Positions 23,366-35,757 of a DNA stretch of 64,000 bases are shown here, piece after piece. The stretch's first letter is position 1, and the number at the start of each line of letters is the position of its first letter. The DNA is taken from NCBI GenBank assembly GCA_007449985.2, contig VIIQ02000069.1:92001-156000 (forward strand). Reading direction: 5' to 3'. The notes below the pieces were generated by a model. That model was not told the DNA's origin, made no database searches, and saw only the letters and a list, made by a program, of their open reading frames with translations. Both the position numbers and the translations under genes were made by a program. Source of the DNA: Desmodesmus armatus. Lineage: Eukaryota; Chlorophyta; Chlorophyceae; Sphaeropleales; Scenedesmaceae.

Positions 23366-26300
23366 CAATCAAAAGGGCAGGTACTGCTGGTGCACAGTAC
23401 TGCCAAACAACCATCTAGCCTTTGCCATGCAAACATGCCAGCACGCGCGCCCAGCCCGCGCATAATAAAACATGCATTCCCTGCTGAGGTACAAGGCTGC
23501 TGTGGTAGCTGTCACCCGCTGTAGGGGCTGACACGGATGATTCCTGTCGTGAGTCTCCCTACAGCCACACCTCTTTGACAGCTTCAGGAGTGGGACAACC
23601 ACAATGACAACCACCACCACCACCACCACCACCCACAATCCCAGGACAGCTGCGACAACAACAAACACCCCACATACTGAGGCGGTGGCAATGTTGGTGT
23701 GTAACAGGCACAGAATTTGTGCTGACGAATCAGGGACCGCCCCAGAATCTCAAGCTGGAGCGATGTACAAACACCCATGCACAAAGTGGTGCACATTCTC
23801 AGTATGCTTGGCAGCATACACGTGTTGACGCCTTGTCAAAGCCGTTGTAGCTCCATACTACCTGCTGCTCACCAAGCAGCTGCCAACTTGGACGTACTGC
23901 TCTGCCTCCCCTTGTCACAGCTGCACATAAACCATGTGCCACAGCAGGACGACTGACACACTCAAAACACGGGTGGGATCCGCCCCATCAAAGCCGTTGT
24001 AGCGCCATACTACTGGCTGCTCACCAAGCAGCTGACAACATACTGCTGTGCATTTTCTTTGTCGCCACTTCACCTAAACCCTGTGTCTGATGACTGACAC
24101 ACTCAAACACTGGGTGGGAACGGGCGCATTCAGCCAGGCAGTGCGCAGCTACATATCAGCTGGGCCTCTGCTGCAGAAGCAGCATGCTGCGACAGAATCC
24201 CAAGGTGACCACCTCCAATGGCCTCCACCATGTCCTGCTCATGACAAGTTCCTGGCACCTGACTCCTCCTGAAGCAATCAAACCCATGCCCAGCAGGGGA
24301 CAACCATGTTGCACGGACACCATCTGGCTGTGCTGCTGAGTGATGCGCAATATGTTGGGAAGCATACGGAACGAGCAAGCACAGCCTGGCTGACACCTTG
24401 CAAAGGCACAAGTATGGTAAATCAAAAGCAACGGGTAGAGCTCTTTTGAGCTGGTGCTAGCCGTCCCTGTGCCATGCATCTGGATAGCAAAGGTCATGCA
24501 GCACCTGAGATCAAAGCGCACATGCTGACAAACCCACAATTGTAGGCCGGACTAACGCCAACACAACAGGAGTGAGCCAAAGAGGGTGCGCACCTCAATG
24601 ATGCCCCAGCTTCCGTCTGCCCTTGCTGCCGGGCACCCCAGACTACCCACAACTACACACAGCAATCCTGGTGGGTTTGAGGCGTCATTGCCTCAGGCAG
24701 TGTAGAAAAACACCAAATGGTAAAACACTTCGGGGACACACCTCCCACGATACTGTGCAGACACAAAACTGTGGACACACCTTGGGACGCATGCCCTTCC
24801 GTCCTTGTGTATACCTGCCGATCGCGTTGCAGGGGTGGAAGGGGCAACTGTGCATGTGACGGCATGTATGGTGACACATGCCCACCTAAGGTGCAGCATC
24901 CCACTGCCTGCCTTGCGGTCAGCTTCCCCTTCCACCCTCAAAGCAGTGCTGCTGTAGAAGACCAACAGACAATAGATAGCAACCAGAGAAACAGGTAGCA
25001 AAGAACCCACAGAGCCCACAAGGTGCCCTCAAACCAAGTGTGTCATCCATCGGGTGCCAGGGTACCGTATGGTGGTTGTGCGGTACGTGGTGGTACGGGT
25101 GGTACCGTACGTGGTGGTGCGGTGTCTGGGTCATGTCAGCAGCACCTGGTGGCTACATAAACAAGGAGCAAAAGCACACAGAAGCACCAAACACTGCATA
25201 ACGCCTCAATCACGTGTTTCCTCTTGATCCTGCTCGCCCTGCTGATGTGCAAGGCAGCCCTGTACAACAACCACTCCAGAATTGACCACGGGCATACCAT
25301 GAAGGTGGCACAACGGCCAAAGCAGAACCACAACCCCCACTATCAGCTCAGCACAAGCGGCCGAGGGTGGGTCACTGTTTTACATCCAGGCGAGGCCAAA
25401 GCAGGAACGGCCAAGTATCACATAGCGCGCGCCACTGATCGCTGCCAACCAGCAAGACGGTCACCTTGCACAGTAACGTGCAATCAGCCAAAACTGGATC
25501 AGCTGTCCTTAGCCAGAACGGCTTAGGCCTTGGTGCACACACACATGCGCACAAGCCAGCACCAGTCACGCCAAGCAGCCCAGAGCTTTGCTGGGGAGAG
25601 CCACTGAGCTCTGTGCTGGCATGCATCCTGCAGCAACATGTTGTTCATGCGTCTGGGGCGGAACATATATATAGCATTTCAACAACTGCAGCTGGGGAAC
25701 AACCGCGCTTGGCAGGCGAACAGCACACAGGTGCCAGCAACCCACAAGTACACACAAAGAATTCACCAGGCAAGGAAGGCAGCAAGCTGCGGGGTGCGTC
25801 ACTCCTGCAGATTGCGCGCAGCGCTGGATGAAATGCACAGAGACACCGCCAGAGGACCACACGACAGTCACAGTCGCTGGTGGTGTGTCGCTGTGCGGTG
25901 CGGTGCGCCTGCTGGTACCTCCTCGTAATCCTGCGGGAAAGCCTGTCAGGGATGATGCAGGATCAACGGTGTGGTTATCCCATGCCCAAAATCAATCCTC
26001 ATACCCCATGCCAAATTTCCACGTTGAAGGAAGCACTCAAGCTGCTTCCGCATGGGCAAAGCGCAAGTCAAACACCCTCCTCGCCAACAGCTCACCAGAC
26101 AGCCTGCGTCCTTGCATCAGGCAAGCAGGTGTCCACCACAAAAAAGAAAACAAGGCAAGCAGCTCCCACATAGAGCTGCATAATCTACATCTGACCCCCC
26201 CCCCCTTGTCTGGGCAGCCAATCCCAATGCATCAGATGCATGAGCTGATTTCACAGCAGCTCCGCGGCGATGCGGGAGTTGAGGAACCGCAATCGTTGGT

Positions 26301-28374
26301 GGGTACACACGACATTGACAGGTTGTTCAATCAAACCCCACGCACAGCTGTAAGGCGCCACCTGCGTCGGTAAGGTTCACGCCTGCCTTCACACGATGCA
26401 GCGCAACCTCAGCGCCTGACAAGTGGCAACGATGTGAAGGCAGCACAATGCGCACACCCCTCCAGGGGCCACAAACCCTGCTCCCTTCCAACAGGACTGA
26501 CAGTTTCCCTCCTCCAGCAGCCCTGCTTCCTTGCTGCCCCCTGGCCTCCTGAACCAGCCTCCAGCACAGACTGCAGGCCCACCCCATATCAAACAGCTAC
26601 CCACTTGCTGATCTGCCAGCGCGCCCTGGCAAGTTCCCAGCCGACGGGAACCAGCCAACCAGTGCTGCTGCTGTTTCAGGTTTCCTTGGAGGCGCGCAGG
26701 CTCTGGTCGCTGCGGGTCAGCAGGTTGCTCAAGCTGCACCGGCCGCTGGAAAGCATGCTGGAAAGCATGCTGGAAAGAGAACCCTGCAGCTGGGGCCTGC
26801 GCAGCAGAACAATAAATTGCACCACTGAGTGAGAACGGACAGGAGACAAGGCTGCACTTGCTTATGCGGTCAGTGAGGCGGTACATGACACTCTCCACCA
26901 GCCAGGCGTCCCAGTGACTGGAGGGATGCACAGGTGAACTTGCAGCGGTTGCGCAGGACACAGGCTGGCAGCGACTCACCTTGCGTAAGGGCAGGGGTCG
27001 GGGTCCCCGATGCTGCACTGCCCACACCTGCAGTCCTTGCGGGTGTATGTGGGCAGCAACCAGCTAGAAGGCCTCCTGCAGGCAGGTAAACGGTTGTGCA
27101 GGGGTGCGGGAGGAAAGGTACCGTGGGTGGGTGGGTGGAGGGAGGGGGGACCAAAACACCATCAGCTGGGGCAGCTGAGGTAACCAGCTGCTAAACAGCC
27201 TGGTTTGTTGAGCATGCAGGGTACGTGTGCAACGTGGTGGACCCAACGGAAGAAGGCCTGGCGGGTATGGACCCAGCAGTGCCCCGGCCCCCAGCAGACT
27301 GACGCTACCTCTGGCGCCCTTCAAGGACTTGAACTCGACACGGAAAAATGCATCTCGGGCCCTTGTGGCTGTACATGGACAACTGCAGGAACGGGCGCAG
27401 GGCTATGAGTGGCACATCGCACCACTGTTGAGGCACTCACTTGAATATCTGCAGCCCGTCGCTGATGTCCTCATGCAGAGGCTCCTGATCACTGGAGTGC
27501 GAGGAGAGGTGAGATGCAGCGCTGGCGAAGAACGGACTGGTTTCTTTAGTCATCTTGCTCTCGTTCTGTTTCTTCTCAGGCTGCACGATGGTGGCGAGAA
27601 AAGCAGATCCCAGCATCAAGCAGAGGATGAAGCTTGGCAGAGCGCTTCTGCTAATTTGCGACACACGTCACTGTACAGTGACGTAATAGAGTGGAAGAAT
27701 GATGTCGTAAGGCGTCGCAGGAGGTATATGCACTTATTCCAACTGACACGAGAGGTTCACCGTCAATGTGCTTATCACAGAACCTGGTTGGTGACGTCTC
27801 ACTCTTCGACCAACCACCCAAGTTGACCCTCCGCATCCTCAGAACACCTAGCCTGTCTGAACTCATCCTTCAACCAGAATTCTACAAGGGAATCTCTTCC
27901 AGCGCCCTGTACAGCTATGCAGCGGTTGCTTCACAAGGTGTGTCTGATCCCACTGATCTTGCTGACATGGCATGAACACAATGGCGACTGGAAGGGGCCT
28001 TCAAAGGAAGGAAGCACTTAATGGCATAATATGGTGACATTTGGTTTGCATTACCTAGACCATTTCAACTGTACCTCACACAAAGGAGACTCAGAGGGGG
28101 ACGTGCATGAGAATGGGTCACCGATTCCTATGAGACCAGCTTGCAGTAGCGCCAACTTGATGCGTCAGGTGTTGCTGCAGTACAATCCATCACAAGATTC
28201 ATGCTCAAGTGCTTCACGACTACCGAAGAGCTGACAGATGCAGGTTTGCCTGTTTGCTGTTGCATGCAGTGTCGCTGTTTGGGGGCTGACACCTGTGACC
28301 GTGGGTGGACAGCCTTACAGCGAGTGATGGTTAGACTGCGAGTGGCAGGGCTGTGCACCAGCAGCGCATGCCCT
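23366..28374. other. Interior between the inverted arms, unassigned
   Basis: About 5 kb with no recognised domain. Two plus-strand frames have protein-like composition, at about 27330-27511 (LNSTRKNASRALVAVHGQL region) and 27775-27975 (NLVGDVSLFDQPPKLTLRIL, then PEFYKGISSSALYSYAAV, stop 27973-27975). A good pyrimidine tract plus CAG lies at about 27570-27588. I could not join them into one gene in a consistent phase. No reverse transcriptase, integrase or transposase motif was seen. Confidence 0.4.
23828..24140. repeat. Tandem duplication, about 155-bp unit, two copies
   Basis: Copies at about 23832-23986 and 23988-24140 share CAAAGCCGTTGTAG, then CCATACTAC, CTGCTCACCAAGCAGCTG, and GACTGACACACTCAAA followed by ACGGGTGGGA or ACTGGGTGGGA. 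They lie inside the inverted-repeat interior. Confidence 0.85.
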
Positions 28375-30144
28375 TCTGATAGACTATTGCACACACGGCA
28401 TCTGCTCAGGAGCCCAACCTTGGGGTTCGGCAGAGCAGTGCCCTTGCATGCCAGGCTTTACCTGGCCCTGTGGAGGATTGTGGCATTTCCAGCATCTGCT
28501 CAGGAGCTCAACCTGGGGTTCGGATGAGCAGTTGCAATTGCATAGTAGGACCAGGCGGTACAGCACCTGTGCCAGCCTGGCACTGTTGTGTTGATGTACG
28601 GCAAGATGCCCTATGCTGCTGCCTAGTATGGAAGTGGACTTGTACTTGGCTATGGTGGCGGTATTTGTGCATAGGCAGGCCTACCCTGCGGTTGCTGCAC
28701 CAGCAGAAGTTGTACAGTACCTGTGGTGGAGGGTATGGTCTGTGTGCTTGGGCGTTTGGTGGAGTTGAAGCTCTGATCCTGCATGCATGTTTAGTGTTGT
28801 TGTCGGATTGTGTAGTGTCGAGATGCCCACGTCGCAGGCACACTGGTGACCTGTAGTAACGGGGTGTCTAGTGTGTCTCGAAGGTTCCGAGTGTAGGACT
28901 CGATCATGTACTCGTGGCAATGCCTGGCCTCGCAAGGTGGTGATGGTCAAGGAGCGAGCTGCCAGGAGTTGTGATGATGACTAATAAATATGCATGCACC
29001 TGTGCATGTTTGTTTGGTTGTTCAGTTATGAACTTCACTACGTATTCTAGAAGCTTCGCCTGCTATTACTATATAAGCAGGCGCGGAGCAGGTTGTCCAG
29101 AAGACCGAGGAGACCGAGGAGTTCGAGGTTGTGTTGTCAAGGTTACGTTTGAGCATTCATGAGATTGTTCATGTAACTGACTGACTGGTTTGTCTTGCTA
29201 AGGTGTCTTGAGAGACACGACCTGCCTTAGACTGACTGAGCCCCAGAGTGACCAGCAGTCCCTTCCTATACCAGCAGTACAGTGCAGACAACAATCCATG
29301 TGAAGCACGCGCACAGCGCGTCGATACAAGTCTCTTTCTTCGCAAACATCAGACAGTGAGCCGCGTTGGTGCTTGCAGTCGTGCAATCCTTCTCTGAGTC
29401 TGACAATCAGCCACAGTGCCTTGTTAGAGTGACAGGCAACAAGTGCACAGTTCATTCCCCCTTTGTTTTGCAAGCACCAACAGCAGTACTGTGAGGGGTA
29501 CCTCCGGCACAACAGCAGTAGCTGGGACCCCCACCTCCGGCACAACAGCAGCATACAGGGGTACTAACCCCCCCCAGCACTACAGCAGTACACAGGGGTA
29601 CCAACCCCCTGGCACAGCAGCAGTACAGTGAGGGATATCATCCCTTGTGCCGCAACCCCCACCCTCTGGCACGACAGCAGTGCAGTGAGGAACCACCCGT
29701 CCTTGTGAGCCCAATCTCTTGTGCAGCCCCTTGTCCTTTCACCCCTTACCCGCCTTACACAGCGGCTGCATCGAGCTTTGAGTGGAGACTGCCTACAATC
29801 GTGGACATCAGAGTGCTTTCCTGTGCACTCTTGGCCTTCTATCATCCCTGGGCTGCGTGATACCTGTTGAGGAGAGTCCTTACGTCTGCTACAGCAGCCC
29901 CAGTGACCCCACACCCCACACCCGTCGCGAGGCACACCCGACCCCGACAGCCCTTCCTGACAGCGAGCCTGCAACTGCAGCGCCTGCGGCCCTGAGCCCT
30001 GCCGTCAGTCGCTGTCCCCACTCCGCTACATCCAGTTGCATCCCCGCACCCACTGCCAGGCCAGCACCGGCTGTGCACAGCAGTCACCCCCCGTCAGGCC
30101 CGGCCCACTCGCCGTCCCCCGTGCCCCCCGCGCCCGCGCTACAG
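28375..30144 (+). repeat. Right arm of large inverted repeat
   Basis: Inverted copy of 21636-23365. On the plus strand it reads the TGCCAGGCTGGCAC block (28571), the region around ATGCATGCACCTGTGCATG (28990), a TATA box (ACTATATAAGCAGGCGCG, 29068-29085), the minisatellite (29485-29700), then a Pro/Ser-rich open frame from 29782 that runs, without a stop, across the arm edge (30144) into the SDR sequence. The arm could therefore be the real promoter and leader (perhaps transit-peptide) region of the SDR gene, and the left arm its inverted partial copy. The arms are clearly similar but not identical. Confidence 0.8.
29068..29085 (+). promoter_or_regulatory. TATA box in the right arm, reading outward
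   Basis: ACTATATAAGCAGGCGCG is conserved in both arms (left copy at about 22672-22692 on the minus strand). A TATAAG followed by a GC-rich start region is typical of algal or retroelement core promoters. Conservation in both arms, while the flanks diverge, supports function. Confidence 0.5.
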
Positions 30145-30147
30145 CAG

Positions 30148-30876
30148 GTGGCTGTGGTGACAGGGTCTGCCAGGGGCATTGGCTTGGCCATCGCTCAGGT
30201 GAACCCTCCTGTGGGACTCCTCATACACTCGTTCATATATCAGCACCACTCCCCGCACTTTGTGTGCCTACCTATGTCCGCTGATCACTCACATCTGTCC
30301 TGATGCAGCGACTGGGAAAGGAGGGAGCAGCTGTGATGGTGTCGTATGTTGATGAGGCTGCCGGCACTACGGCTGTGGACAGTCTGAAGCAGCAGGGCAT
30401 CAATGCTGCCTTCATGCACTGCGACGTGTCCAACTCTGAGCAGGTCAGCTGTCCAGGTCCTAGGACAATCACACGTGCACCACCGTACAGCAGTGACAAT
30501 CACACCTGCACCATCAAGCGGGCCGCTTGTTTGTAACCTGGGGTTACACCGTGGCGAGGATGTGGCCGACTGGCTACATGCTGTGAAGTATCAGGCTTAC
30601 TTAGTGCCAGGGGGCTGCAGGGCAAACCCTCATTGATAGAGTGTGTAGATGGTCTCTCATCGGTGAGGCTTTGCCTCCGGCCCAGGCAGTCGCGTTTACT
30701 CGGCTGAGTTGTGTGTGGCCACCCGGTGGGGTCCCCCCCCCCCCGGGAACCTTCAGGGAAAAGAGTGAGTTGATGACGCCCGCGGCATCTGCTACCTTGT
30801 GTGCTTCAGGTGCAGCAGCTCATCACGGCGACTGTCCAGCAGCTGGGGGGCGTGGACATCATGGTGGCAAATGCAG
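30148..30876 (+). pseudogene. Short-chain dehydrogenase/reductase, N-terminal fragment
   Basis: Three exons are readable: 30148..30198, 30309..30443 and 30810..30876. They encode VAVVTGSARGIGLAIAQ (the TGxxxGIG dinucleotide-binding loop), then RLGKEGAAVMVSYVDEAAG through MHCDVSNSEQ, then VQQLITATVQQLGG through VDIMVANAG (the NAG motif). This is the first half of a FabG/glucose-dehydrogenase-like SDR that would bind NAD(P)H. After NAG the donor is GCAAGC, a rare GC type, and I find no exon for the catalytic Tyr-x-x-x-Lys part in the following 1.7 kb, up to the next gene. A frame from 29782 runs in phase into exon 1 and may be its leader. The gene is either truncated or has exons I could not find. 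Confidence 0.7.
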
Positions 30877-32561
30877 GCAAGCGGCAGAGCTTGTAGTTCT
30901 AGAGGAAGTTGATTTTTCATTGGCAATGGCAGTTGACACGATCGGGCCCCAGGTCACTGGTGATGTCGGTCAACAGGCTGTTACAGGGTTTGGCGCTGTC
31001 CTGCAGCCAGTGTTCCCTGTATTGCAGTGCAGCTTGTTGGTGGAACTGCTGCTGCTATGATCAGGGAACAAAATAGGCAGCACCCTGCTGCTGTGAATAG
31101 GGAGCACACTATGGCATACATCCGGCTGGGCCGTACTGCTGGGCCCATACAAGTACTGCTGCTCTTGCGGCGAGCCTGGCACAACAGCTGCTGCTATGAT
31201 CAATGCTACTGCTGATGCTGGGAGCCTGGCGACCGTTGAACAACCCATGAACATGGTTTGTTGTAGTAAGATCGCAGAGACTGAAGCTGTCGTGTCTGTC
31301 AACGAAAAGAAGTGATTAGTGAACATGGTTTGGGGAGCGGTGACAGCGTACTTTTCTTGCTGCTGATTGGATCATCTGGCGGAGAAATTCACCGAGAAAA
31401 TGGAAAGGGCCAACTTGGATGAAATTTCGTGCAGATCCCGCATGTGCATTGGTCTTGAGGTGGGGAATTGTCCTGCAAGTCTGCATTCTAGAATCAAGAC
31501 GTGCGGCACTAGACTGGTTTGGATGGCAGCAGCACTACCATCGATGGTAGATATCTAGGAAAAAAAATAATACTGCAGCTCTCTGAAGTGCCCCCCCCCC
31601 CAAAAAAACTACTCACTGCTGCATGAATGGATCAAGAGGCCAGTATACCGAGCACAATATGCACAACTGACAGCTGCTGAGACAGCTGCAGGCTGCCCTA
31701 ATTTTCCAAGTCTGCACCAGAACACTGGCCTGGCAGCACCCATCAGGCCACGTCACATGGAACAACCAACATTGTCAAGCAGATTGCAGGTCCAACTAGC
31801 AAGTGTCAACAACAAAATTCAGTGCAAGGGATCCCGATGCTGCTGCTGTTCCTTCATGCAGCAACAAAAGAAGGGCCAGCAAGCAGAGATGCATACAAGG
31901 CCAACAGCAGCAGCAGCAGCAGCACATCCCACAGTTGCCTACTGCTGGGCATCCAAACCTTTATACAAGAAAAAAAACAGAGCCACCAAGCACCCCTCAT
32001 GGCCAACGATCAGCTTTGCTGACGCCGATGCAAAGCAAGCCACACCCGGTGTGCTGAGCAGCAGCCTGCCAGGCCACGCTCACCACCAGCCACAACCATA
32101 TGTCCGAGGGAAGACAGCTTGCACACATGCATGCTGCGCTGCGCAGCGCAAGAATTCCAAACAACACAACAGTGCAGGACAGGTGCCAGGGCTGCAGGAG
32201 GCATATGTCACCACCAGCAATGCTACCAACCCCACACAGGAGCCATACACTTCAGAAGCATGCAGTCGCAAAACACTACCCACGGTCAAGACTAGCTAAG
32301 TTTCACAGCTGACACACACTGTGCTGAGACAGCCAACTAGCTATTAGCTGCCGCAGCCGTACGATGCAGGCTCAACACCAGCAAACAGGGACGCAGCCTG
32401 CGCACATGACACAGAAGAAGCCACCACGCACCAGCACATACATTGCAGCTGCTGTCACAGCACTCGGCGTTTCTGAGTGCTGTCAGAGTTGCAGCTGGGA
32501 TGTGTGCGTTTACCCCTAGTGCACCGGCCATGCACCTGTATATGAGCCCACCCGCAACAGT
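30877..32561. other. Intergenic region, no gene recognised
   Basis: Contains C/A runs (31592-31607), a CAG tract (31904-31921) and short frames only. It follows the SDR fragment and holds the 3' flank of the minus-strand F-box gene at 32562. No dehydrogenase C-terminal half was found here. Confidence 0.45.
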
Positions 32562-34640
32562 TCATTGTTGCTGGGATGGCAGCAGCTGCTGCACTGCTGC
32601 ATGCAACTGTTGCAGCTGCCCTTGCAAGCCAGCAACCTGCTGTTGCAGTGAAGCGTTCAGCTGCTCCTGTTCCAACGCCCGCTGCTGCTGTTCCGTCAAT
32701 TGCTGCTGCTGAGCTGACAGCTGCTGTTGTTGCTGCACCGTCAGCGCCCTTTGCTCAGCCAGCTGCTGTGCCAGGCTGCGCAGAGCTTTGGGCTGGCAGT
32801 CAGCATCAGCAGTGCAGCGCTCGAGCAGCTGCAGCCACACATCAGGGGCAGAGCCATCCTGCAGCATGGGCGGCAGGCACATAGACGTTGTGAGCGCATC
32901 AGCAGCCTACACCATGTTGGCCCGCCAGTTGACCCACTTGGCCCGCCATGAAACTCCAGTGTTCTGTAGCTAGTGTCTGCCATCCAGCACTACTGCTATA
33001 TGAAATGTGTGACATGGAATGCCCACTCTCTCGCATGGACACGGCTGACAACCAGCCTGTCATGGCCGCACGTGCTGTTGCCAATGATAAACCCTTGTGT
33101 GACGTGACGTGCCAGGCTGAGATGCATGCACACAGCATCATGAGCCTGACAAAGTCCCGTTGCTCGGCTTACTCACCTTCACGCTGTTGTCGGCCCAGAA
33201 TTGGCCATCGTCATGTTGGCCACCGCCACCACCGCCACCACCGCCCTCGTCATCACTACTGTCACCACCGTTGTATGGGGTCCAGTTCACACGAACATGC
33301 CTCAAGGCTGTGAGGCTCGTCAGCGGCAGCAGCGACCCAACCCTAATAGCCCCAGCCGCGACTGTCAGGTCCTGCAACTGTGTTACAGCTGCCAGGCCAT
33401 TCATACAAGCATCGACGTCTCGATCGTCCCATGTGCGCAGGTGGACGCTCAACTGCGTCAGGGCTGTGAGCTTATGCAGCTCAGGTATGCGGCACTCATC
33501 ATGCACCCCGTAAATATGCAGCTCGGCCTTCAGGGCCAGGCTACCAACAGCACACAAACCGGGACAGCAGCTAACAAGGCGGGAAAAGTCCGCATCATCC
33601 CATGACGGAGTTGCCCAAGCAGATGCATCCTTTGCATCTTGCAACTCCAACTTAGTGAGGAAAGGCAACTTCCACGCTGCAGGAAACACATGCGACCAGA
33701 CACCGCCTGGCATGTTGGTGTGACAGAACACAAGCTGCACCAGACTGCTGCTGGCCGTCAGGGCCGAGTATGCAGGACCAACAGGAGGCCAGTGCATGCG
33801 GTTGGGGGGCAGAAAAGTAAGGCTGGTCAAATGCTGCAGCCGCGCCAGGGAAGACAAGAAGGAGCCATGGCCCTCGACCGGCCCCTCACTTTCCAAAGGA
33901 CCCGTGACGCTCAACGCCTGCAGCCCCTCTGGCAGCAAAGACAACAGCCCTGCCTCGAAATTTTCCAACAGCTCAAGCTTTGTGAGGGATGCGGGCAACA
34001 CCAAACCAGGGACACTGCTAGGGCCGACTGCTACACCACCAGCAGCTGCTGTCAAGTACAGCTCGCGCAGGCTGGTAAGGGCACCCAGCTGCAACAGGTT
34101 CTCAATGCTCAAATCTTTGACCAGAAGATGTGTGAGGTGCTGCAAGCGGGGCAGCGTGGCCACTGACAGACTGACCTCAGGGGTCGCCATTATGTCCAAG
34201 TGTTGCAGATGCACTAAGGCTGATAGGGCGTCCAGCACACCATCTTGAGGGGTGTCAATCGCGGCGAGCATCAGCTTCAAGCAAGTCAGCTTTGTGCACC
34301 CCTGGATCACTCCTGGGTAGCCATCTGCTGCGCCCAGCTGCACTTCACCAAAAGAAAGGTCCAACTCCTCCAGATTTGGGCAGGCAAGATGCCGCAGCGT
34401 CTCTGAGAACATCATACCACGAAAGCATGTCACATGCTGCCCGTAAGATGAAATCCACTCACGAAAAGACGTTGCGTGCTTGTCTGTCTTTGGATGGGCA
34501 GATATTTCCTGCGTTGCTGCCACTGCTGCTGCATGCAGCCTCCAGTTTACCAAGCAGCAGCTGGTGAGCCGATCCGGGAGTGGAACATGCTGCATCACGA
34601 GCTTGAGGACCTCATCTGGCAGGGTCGTGAGACTCAACAT
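32562..34640 (-). CDS. F-box/LRR/coiled-coil family member E, intact
   Basis: complement(join(32562..32858,33177..34640)), 586 aa, open throughout. Start at 34640 (MLSLTTLPDEVLKLVMQHV) by alignment with the paralogues; an in-frame ATG at 34760 would add 40 residues that look signal-peptide-like (VNYLLILTSLYIALAA) and cannot be excluded. F-box about residues 3-45 (LTSCCLVNWRLHAAAVAAT). LRR body has QGCTKLTCLKL, LVHLQHLDI, LGALTSLRELYL, SLTKLELLENFEAGLLSLL, PPVGPAYSALTASSSL and SCCPGLCAVGSLALK; the usual HVSELHKL block is split by an insert (HIYGVHDECRIPELHKL). An acidic/Gly stretch (SSDDEGGGGGGGGGQHDD) precedes the intron. Exon 2 starts GSAPDVWLQLLERCTADADC and gives a Gln-rich coiled coil. 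Predicted SCF adaptor. Confidence 0.88.
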
Positions 34641-35757
34641 GGCGAAGCTCAACGTGACTGGTGACGATCTGGGATCAACTTGAAATGACGCAGCTAAAGC
34701 GATGTACAGAGAGGTTAAAATAAGGAGATAGTTTACAGACACCACAGGGTCGCATGCCATGCCCCAGGGGCTTTTTATAGGACATTCGTTTGAACTGCTG
34801 TGAGCAGCTGCCAGTGCACAGGATGAATCCCCCCATTCTGATCTTGCTCAAGGATATGCCACATCCAAGCGCAATTTTCCTTTCTGGTTCACAGATTGTC
34901 CTACTTGCTGCGGTTGGCTGCTACGATGCAGCGCAATACAGCTCGATGCGGCTGGCAGTAGCTGAGTGTGCCATGACAGCACTGTGCCACCGAGGGCAGC
35001 GGCTGCAGCTATCGTCGTGGCCACCAATCAATGTCGCAACATCAAGCCAAGGCTCCTCAGGAGGATGCCATCAGGAGATTGCCAGGCTGGCAATGCACCC
35101 AATAGGGAGCTTGCAAGCTCCACTATGCCTGGCAGGATGCCACGTTTGAGCGTGCACTGCTGCCATGCAGCACCAACAACAGTGTTCAGCAGGTGCAACA
35201 CTCAAGGCAAGCGACAGTGCTGTTGCAAGACACCCAACCAGTACCAGTCAACACACAACGCTCAATGAAACATGCCAAGTTGCAGCCCCTGCTGGCTGCG
35301 GCAGCCAAATCACAGTCACCAAGCAGCACTGCCAGCAGCATCAAGCAGCCGCCAAAAACCAACTGCCAACGTGTGACATGTGCCAAGTACAACAACAGAT
35401 AGCCGTCACATACAGTAGTCTGTCCGACTGCCAGCAGCAGGACGCACAATTACTTTGTCACACGGCAGGGCAGTCAGCAGCATTGATAGACGGTGCACTT
35501 TGGCACACACACGTGGTGTCTGTATTGCACAGTACACAGGCAGGTCACCACCACACACACGTCCTGTGCAGTTCTGATGCTGCTTGTTGATGTAGTAGCA
35601 ACCATATATGCACATATGCATGTACATGCAGATCCTGACGTAAGCCACTAGGCCCAACCCCACAAACCACAACCACGTGCATAAATCATACCGTACAAAA
35701 ATGACCAAGGGCAGGAGCCCATGAACGACCATGACAGACCAACAGCACAACACATGT
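34641..35757. other. Intergenic between tandem F-box copies
   Basis: About 1.1 kb with the promoter side of member E and the 3' side of member F. No gene recognised. Confidence 0.5.

Noticed and set aside
26389..27027. 212-residue minus-strand open frame inside the inverted repeat
   Set aside because: Biased composition, overlapping frames on the other strand, no domain and no splice partner.
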